Origin: Rhabdophis nuchalis
Taxonomy: Eukaryota; Chordata; Lepidosauria; Squamata; Natricidae
Direction: 5' to 3'
Assembly (NCBI GenBank): GCA_039707465.1
Contig: CM077644.1
Coordinates: 145,176,962 to 145,240,961, forward strand
DNA: 64,000 nt
Part shown: positions 58,050 through 64,000 of the stretch, one piece after another
How the letters are laid out: each line of letters begins with the position of its first letter
Position numbering within the stretch: position 1 is the first letter of the stretch
Notes under the pieces: model-generated
Seen by the model: only the letters and a program-made list of their open reading frames with translations
What the model was told of the DNA's origin: nothing
Databases searched by the model: none
Made by a program: the position numbers and the translations under genes

Positions 58050-58285
58050 TTGACATTCAAAGTTTTGTACCTGTTCTGTGGGCTTGGTTTGGTGGGCATG
58101 GCAGGGGAAGGATACTGCAAAATCTCCATTCCCTCCCCACTCCTGGGGGAAGGATATTGCAAACTCTCCATTCCCACACCACTCTGGGGCTAGCCAGAGG
58201 TAGTATTTGCCGGTTCTCCGAACTACTCAAACTTTCCACTACCAGTTCTTCAGAATATGTCAGAACCTGCTGAATTTCACCTCTG
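58050..58285 (-). mobile_element. hAT-like MITE with internal tandem
   Basis: Right terminus in reverse reads CCAGAGGTGAAATTCAGCAG; inside are GAACTGGTAGTGGAAAG and CCGGCAAATACTACCTCTGG. GGGGAAGGATACTGCAAAAT is repeated about 50 bases on, as GGGGAAGGATATTGCAAACT. Same family as 43.3 kb. Confidence 0.6.
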
Positions 58286-58289
58286 GTTT

Positions 58290-58925
58290 GGCATCTTCCT
58301 TACCAGTAGCCAATTCAATTCATTGAAACATAATTCCTCCTCTCCCACTCCTATATCAGGATTAAATAATCTTATCAACTAGTAGATACATTTGAACCAG
58401 GGTCAATTTGTTTTACTTAGGACACTTTATGCCAAGACCCAGTTCTCTGGAAAATGTTCTAATCCTGGGGAAAATGGAAGAAAAGAGGATGACCTACAGC
58501 AGGATGGAGGAACTCAGTTATAGTGGTGATGAGTACGTCATTGGGAGACCCAGTTAGGCTGAATTATGAGAAAATCTTATCTATTTGCCTGCTAAGACTT
58601 GAAAATAACTTAATGGCACATAATCAATCAATCAAATGTTTGAGAGCTTTTGGTTGGTGTTGTCACTATGGGCTGCCATGAGAAAAGCACTAGTTTCAAA
58701 ACATCCTCTTACCCAAAGTCCAAGTGATGAGATAGCTATCATCTGTCTAGCACCCTTGCTTACCTTCTTTTATTTTCCCATGTTTGCCTTTCCCTCGATG
58801 GGCAAGTTTCCAAGCAAAGTAGAGAACCACATCTACTGCCACTTTTATTTTCTGCAAACCTCAATGGGCCCCTTTAGAGTTCTTGGAAATAAAAACCATC
58901 ATTCTGTTATGTAGCATGCCATCTG
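58290..58925. other. No feature recognised
   Basis: Unique-looking sequence. Confidence 0.5.
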
Positions 58926-58930
58926 TCCAT

Positions 58931-58980
<50 letters not shown>
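58931..58980 (+). repeat. (GT)n microsatellite
   Basis: About 24 uninterrupted GT units. Confidence 0.95.
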
Positions 58981-58981
<1 letters not shown>

Positions 58982-59149
58982 GTCCAGTGAGGCAGAAAGG
59001 GAGGTGTCAACGCACATAGTGGCACCAGCTGGCAGCACGCTGCCCATCTCTACCCTTATCTGTTCTAGCTTGCCAGAGACTTAAAAGCAGAGAGATAGGT
59101 AACTGATTACATGCCCCCTTTATCTCTACAGTAAAGGTCTTGGTTCAAC

Positions 59150-60500
59150 AGGTGTTTGTCAAGCAGAACTGAGAACTGCCATTGGCGGTCGTGTAGTGAA
59201 AAGAGAAATGGATACGTATTTTAGATCGGTGGGGAAAAGTGCAAATCAATAAATAACATTAGTCGACACCCGCTGCATTTTTACGTGCATCCGATCCCCT
59301 GTTTGATATTCAGATTCTTCTCGGTATCCCCGTGTCAATTATACAGGCTGCCTTGGGGACAACGCAGAATGTGTTCTCCAATAAATACGATTTTTGTGGA
59401 GGCTCCACTTTCTGCTACAGGCAGAAAAGCAAGCTTTGCACCCACATTCCGTCGCTCGGAACTCAAGGAAGTCTCCTTCCGAGCCAGTCGCGTTTGCCTT
59501 CTTACTGCGCTTCGCTCTAGTCTTCGGTTACTGAATCCCTCCGCGCAGCGGGAGCAAATTGGCACCAGCTCTCTTTAGACGCCTCAGCTGTTCTCAGACC
59601 GTCAGGTGGCTTCCTTTCCGTCTCTATGGTTGCTTTGCTTCCTTCTCCCCTATTATGAACTGATCTAAGCCTTTCCGGCCAAATCCATCTAGGGAGGAGT
59701 TGCTAAAGTTGTAGCTGGTGTTTGGGGCGGCGGGGGGTCCTCTCGGTCCCAGCCAAGGAGCTGCAGTTGCGCATTAGAATATAGAATATAGAACAGGAGT
59801 AAGCTGGAAGGGATCCTGGAGGTCTTCTAGTCCAGCCCCCTGTTGAAGCAGGCGAATTTATATCAACAATTCACGCCTGGTTCTATCGAAACGTGGAAGT
59901 TTTGGCTGCCTCCGATTGTGACACAAGCAGAGTTTGAGAAGGAGGTTTCTGTTTGTTTGTTTTTAACGAAATCAAGAGCTGGGGTGGATGCTGCAGCCCG
60001 GTACGAAGTTGCTGTACTGGGAACTCACAGGGGGTATACTTCTGAATACGGAGTCACTTTAAAACTTGGATGACAATCTCAGTGCAAATCTGACTTGGAG
60101 GCACGAACTGGCTGGATTCGTTCGAGTCTGATGACTCGAGAAATAAGCGGCTGGGTTCGGGGTGCTATAGATAAAGTAATATTTCTTGTGCTCACAATCT
60201 TCTAAAATCATTCGTCTCGAAAAGTTTGTATTAGAAAGGTGCGCGATGCTTTTTTTCTTTTTAGCGCTAGGTCCTAATATACACCCAGTTCTTTCTTTCC
60301 TCCCTTCTCTGGCTTTGTTCCCACCTACCCCTCCCGGCGCAGACTCCACTTTCCTTCTTACCCAAAGGTCGCTTTCCAGTTTAAAGCTACTTCAGGTCAA
60401 TGCCATAATTATAGAGTTAATTTCTGTGGTACTAAGCGCAGGAGAACACCCATCAGGAGTTTTCCGGGAGGACGGAACGCAGTTTTATTAAACGTAAGAC
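59150..60500. promoter_or_regulatory. CpG-rich block without a recognised gene
   Basis: CpG count is about 2-5 per 60 bases through 59.28-59.6 kb and 60.1-60.48 kb, well above the flanks, at moderate GC. No ORF carries a known domain, and a CR1 tail (59776-59850) interrupts it. It looks like an unmethylated promoter or an enhancer. The mammalian order would put PAX5 on this side, but neither PAX5 alternative first exon was recognised. Confidence 0.4.
59776..59850 (-). mobile_element. CR1 3' tail
   Basis: GAATATAGAATATAGAACAG, AGCTGGAAGGGATCCTGGAG and TCTTCTAGTCCAGCCCCCTG, the reversed CR1 end with its ATTCT-type tail. Confidence 0.8.
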
Positions 60501-60739
60501 ACCCTCCCTCCCCCTTAGTTTTGAAAATTCCTAGGAAGGGCAACCTAGGTTGTAATCAATGTGTTTAACTGCAGCGTGCTACACCCATAAGGCTCTTGGT
60601 TGCAAATTCATTAAAGTAACCTCTTTATTTCCAAGTAAGCGCCTTTAGTAATGCCAAGTTTAAATTACAGGCTGGTTGCAGTTGAACAGGGTGTAGTGTA
60701 GTCGGATCCTCGGCATTTTTACTCGCGGATGAAACCTAT

Positions 60740-60965
60740 TGAATCTCATGAGATTTACCAAGCTGTAAACCCTAGTGACTAGAAAACGGGAGATCCTGAG
60801 TTCTAATCCTGCCTGAGGCGCGAAGCCAGCCAGGTGACCTTGAATTAGTCACTCTCTCAGCCCTGGGAAAGAGGCAAGGACAAACTACGGTACTTCCGAA
60901 ATCTTACCCAGAAGAACTGCAGGGTGCAGGTGGTGGCCTGAAGTCAACACTGACTGGAACACACG
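60740..60965 (+). mobile_element. tRNA-derived SINE (second family), nearly full length
   Basis: B-box-like GAGTTCTAATCCTGCCTGAG, then GCCAGCCAGGTGACCTTGAA, GTCACTCTCTCAGCCC, CTTACCCAGAAGAACTGCAG and GTCAACACTGACTGGAACAC. The A-box head is diverged. Confidence 0.65.
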
Positions 60966-60969
60966 CGCA

Positions 60970-61935
60970 CACGCAATCCTATTAATTCGGAGAATGCATT
61001 CTGCCTGTGAAATGAGGAAATCGGTGTAAATGACACCAAACCTGTTCACAAATGCATGGGGTTTGTTTCTGAACCAAGCAGGTGTGGAATGAACTCCAGG
61101 AGACTTCTGCAAAGGATGCTGTCCTATAAACGTTTTGCAAAACGCCAGAAGAGCCACACTCCCTGTTTTCAAACAGTCACCTCGCCGAAGTTGAGGAGGA
61201 CTCGCGATACAAACGAAATTCACTTACTTGACAATAATGAGCATTCGGCAAGTGTGTAATATATTTCACACCGGCATCTGCGGCAAGGAAGTTACAGCTA
61301 ACTTCCGAAAGGGGGTCTGCCTGAAGCTGCCATTCTAAGCATTCTTACCCGGAAGTAAGTCTTACTGGAACATAGTGCAACTCAGGGACTCTTGAGCAAA
61401 CTCACACAGAGCCAAATCCCTCCAGGGTGCCTGGCTAACCAGCCTTCGGATTGGAGGTTCCCTCTTGGAACTGTCTAAATGGCGGTGAGGATAAATCTGA
61501 ATAAAATGGTCCCGCCTTGAAATCCTTGATTTCAGTCGACTTCCGGGGTAACAAAGGGACAAGCTCAACTGGCCAAGGCGCCTCTGACATTTTAAAGGCC
61601 CCAACGAGCAAGACGCCTTCCAAGGCTATTGGAGACGGTTGAAGTATCCCCCCTCCCCTTCAGCCCAATCTAACCCCAACCTTTTAATCAGCTAACCAAA
61701 ATACAATCAAAATACAGTGCGGTGGATTTGAGGTCAACTCTCCCTATTCTCCGAATAGAACTTCTAATGTAGCCAGGCTTTCCGAAGTTTAAAGCCTTGC
61801 TAAATCTCTGTGAGGTTCCCTATAAGTTTCAAAGCAAGAAACAGGCAGACTTTAGTAAGCCTCTCCTATTAAGGTCTGAGGTAGATGACTCTGGAAACCA
61901 TTATAAATGAGCGCACTGATTCAGCTCTGAAAGTC
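60970..61935. other. No gene recognised
   Basis: Moderate GC, several CpGs and short ORFs on both strands without motifs; possibly the margin of the CpG-rich block. Confidence 0.4.
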
Positions 61936-61936
61936 G

Positions 61937-62272
61937 TTTTTGTGTGTTTGTTTAGCGCCTTTGAGTCGCTATGACTCCTGGTGAGTGCCTGGAGAGGGGC
62001 CTGCAGTTTTCGTGACAAGGAGTGGTAACAGATTAACAGAGTTGGAAGGGACCTTGCAGGTCATCTAGTCCAACCCCCTGCCCAAGCAGGAGACCCTACA
62101 CTTGCCTCTACCTAGAATTGAACTCATCACTGCCTCCTTCCCAGAGCTGAGAGAGATACTGGCCCAAGATCACCCCAGCTGTCTTTGTGCCTAAGGTGGG
62201 ACCAGACCTTACAGCCTCCCTGTTTCTAGCCTGATGCCTTCACCCGTTACACCAAACCGGCTCTCATTTACT
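61937..62272 (-). mobile_element. tRNA-derived SINE split by a CR1 tail
   Basis: Head (62127-62272): in reverse GAGAGCCGGTTTGGTGTAAC is the A box, and a B box follows. Tail (61937-62023): GAAAACTGCAGGCCCCTCTC and CAGGAGTCATAGCGACTCAA in reverse. A CR1 3' end sits between the halves. Confidence 0.7.
62024..62126 (-). mobile_element. CR1 3' tail nested in the SINE
   Basis: AACAGAGTTGGAAGGGACCT, GTCATCTAGTCCAACCCCCT and CAAGCAGGAGACCCTACA are the reversed CR1 end. The right border is approximate. Confidence 0.75.
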
Positions 62273-62274
62273 GT

Positions 62275-64000
62275 AGTCTTAATTTTCATTGCAATGGATA
62301 TTTGAAGATCCATAAGAAATATAAGCAATTTAGTCTTCTGCAGTATAACCCTGAAAACAATAAAGTGTTTTCTAGATTCTAGAATAAAAACAAGTAGGAG
62401 CTCAAGCTTACATCAATTAAAAAAATATATTCCAATACTGTACTTTTCTTTCCAATCAACATATCTTGACTAAGATTTAAGTGTTGCTTTAAGATTCTCT
62501 CTAGAGAATAAGCTCTATTTGCAATAGTGGCGAACAAACTCTACTGATCACACTTGGGTTTGTAACTTTCCAAGATTAGATTATGTAGCTGGTATTTTGA
62601 ACCATTGCTTTTAGATCCTAGTCTCAACCATGGAACTCTCTTCTAAATAAGCATGGTTTTTAGACTGGAGTTACCAGAAAAAGAAGTAAATGAAATTTCA
62701 TTGAACATGACATTTTTACTTTTTTATATAACTTTATTGAATTTCAAAAAACTAGATGAAAAGTAATTGTATAAAGGAAAACGTTTTTTTATTAAAGCTT
62801 CATGAGAAAGGAAAATTATCTGAATTAGACTAAATTACACTTGAGCGTATTTTAAAAATGGATCCTAATGTATTTCCTGCTTGAATCCTATCCATAAGCA
62901 AGAATACTTGCCATTAATAAGTTTAGAGTCTTGCTTTGCTATGTATGCATAGATGCTCTCACAAACACACATATTTTTCATTCCACTTCACTCTAGTAAT
63001 ATTAGATGAATTTGAGGTTTTGGTTATAATATGAATCCATAAACATGTATTGTATACTATTAATATTTTTTTAAATATTTGTATTACATTTTTGGGCAAT
63101 TTGAATTTTTTACAATTCTGAGCATGAATATAGAAATGTCCCTACTATTAAATTCATTTCCATATGGATATATATTGCAGTTGTTTAATACTGCTTTTGT
63201 GCAAATCCTAACATATTGCACATATACAAATGCACTTTTTTCTTTTTCATTCATAAATTGGAATAATAGAGTAGCAGAAAGGCAGAGTTGGAAATGCAAA
63301 TGTCTGTAAATAATATTGCTCACTACCTATGAGGCTAGTTCAGATATGTGATGTTCTTTAAAGACTTGAAATATAATAAAAGACATATAAGATACTCTGA
63401 TTATTGAACATTCTGAAATCTCGTTGAGTTCCACAGAAATAAATAGGACACCATACTTGCAGTGGTTGTTGGTTAATAATAGTGCAATTATGAGATCAAA
63501 TCTTCAATAGTGGGGATAAACGAGCCACTCAGAATCGACCCTGAGATATTGGCCCCTTTCCCATCTCTCCAGGAAAACCATGTTGGCAAAATACATTTCA
63601 GCAGGTCAGTTAAAGATTTAGTGGCTGCATTTGTACAACCAGAGAAGCTTGAGTCATTTCAGTCTTTGTGAAGTGAGCTGGTTAGTTTAACCAGACTTTG
63701 CAAACAAAAGCCCTTTGTTATATATAGTGTATATAGTCAACCAGAAAACAGGTTCATTGAGTAGGCAAGTTGTATGAATGCAATCAAAATATTTCTGAGG
63801 GGGGATACCAGGGCTTTTCAGTATCCTATTGCTTTGTCGTGTTTGTGTGACCCTTGGTGAGGTCACTGTTATCCCTGCTTGAAGTGCCTGTGAGAACATT
63901 GACCTTGACCTGGGATAGACCTTGAGGAGAAGGGGGAAGAAGACCCAGGAGGAACCTCTTGCCCTTGGAGTTTTCTCTGCAGCTGGGAGTGCCCTCTGTG
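62275..64000. other. No gene recognised
   Basis: AT-rich until about 63.5 kb, then moderate GC to the window end. Short ORFs only. A weak CR1-like word (GAATAATAGAGTAGCAGAAA) is near 63261. Confidence 0.45.

Noticed and set aside
59150..61700. PAX5 first exons expected from mammalian synteny
   Set aside because: I looked for the start of either alternative first exon and the paired-domain opening and did not find them on the plus strand.

Overview
The window is nuclear DNA from a vertebrate, almost certainly a squamate reptile (a snake or a lizard; I cannot decide which). The evidence is the mixture of interspersed repeats: CR1 and L2-group LINEs, R4/Dong-type LINEs tied to TTA/TAA tracts, an L1-type ORF1, the tRNA-derived Sauria-type SINE, a second tRNA-derived SINE, hAT MITEs with 8-bp duplications, and long tetranucleotide microsatellites. 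No prokaryotic, viral or CRISPR structure is present.

Only one host gene can be supported. Minus-strand 28899-29621 is the first coding exon of ZCCHC7, an Air1/2-like zinc-knuckle protein of the nucleolar RNA-surveillance (TRAMP-like) machinery, with a good acceptor, branch site and donor. Its probable promoter is the CpG-rich block at about 35.69-36.19 kb, about 6 kb upstream, so 29.6-35.8 kb is probably intron 1 and everything below 28.9 kb probably intron 2; the zinc-knuckle exons were not found. A second CpG-rich block at 59.15-60.5 kb has no recognisable gene. In mammals ZCCHC7 lies head-to-head with PAX5, but no PAX5 coding exon was recognised here.

Layout: 1-5.3 kb is a nest of three R4/Dong fragments, a full-length 1.9-kb ORF1-only L1 derivative (HAL1-like) and a roughly 760-bp tetranucleotide repeat. 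5.6-8.3 kb holds two copies of a TIR element that carries an internal TAGG/TAGA microsatellite; a third is at 41.2-42.4 kb. 8.8-14.4 kb carries hAT MITEs, SINEs, and L2 and CR1 tails. 14.4-21.3 kb is repeat-poor and AT-rich. 21.3-21.8 kb is a microsatellite-rich block with a complete minimal hammerhead ribozyme motif on the minus strand. 21.8-36 kb is the ZCCHC7 part with scattered repeats. 36.2-42.4 kb carries CR1 pieces, a palindromic repeat, the second HAL1-like copy and the third microsatellite-carrying element. 42.4-64 kb is mostly unannotated sequence with hAT and mariner-like MITEs, SINEs, a Rex1/CR1-like LINE end and simple repeats.

The three observations most worth checking are the hammerhead ribozyme, which lies sense to ZCCHC7 inside its presumed intron 2; the pair of HAL1-like elements, which share 5' end, ORF1 and 3' end and each have target-site duplications but no ORF2; and the DNA-transposon family that carries a microsatellite.
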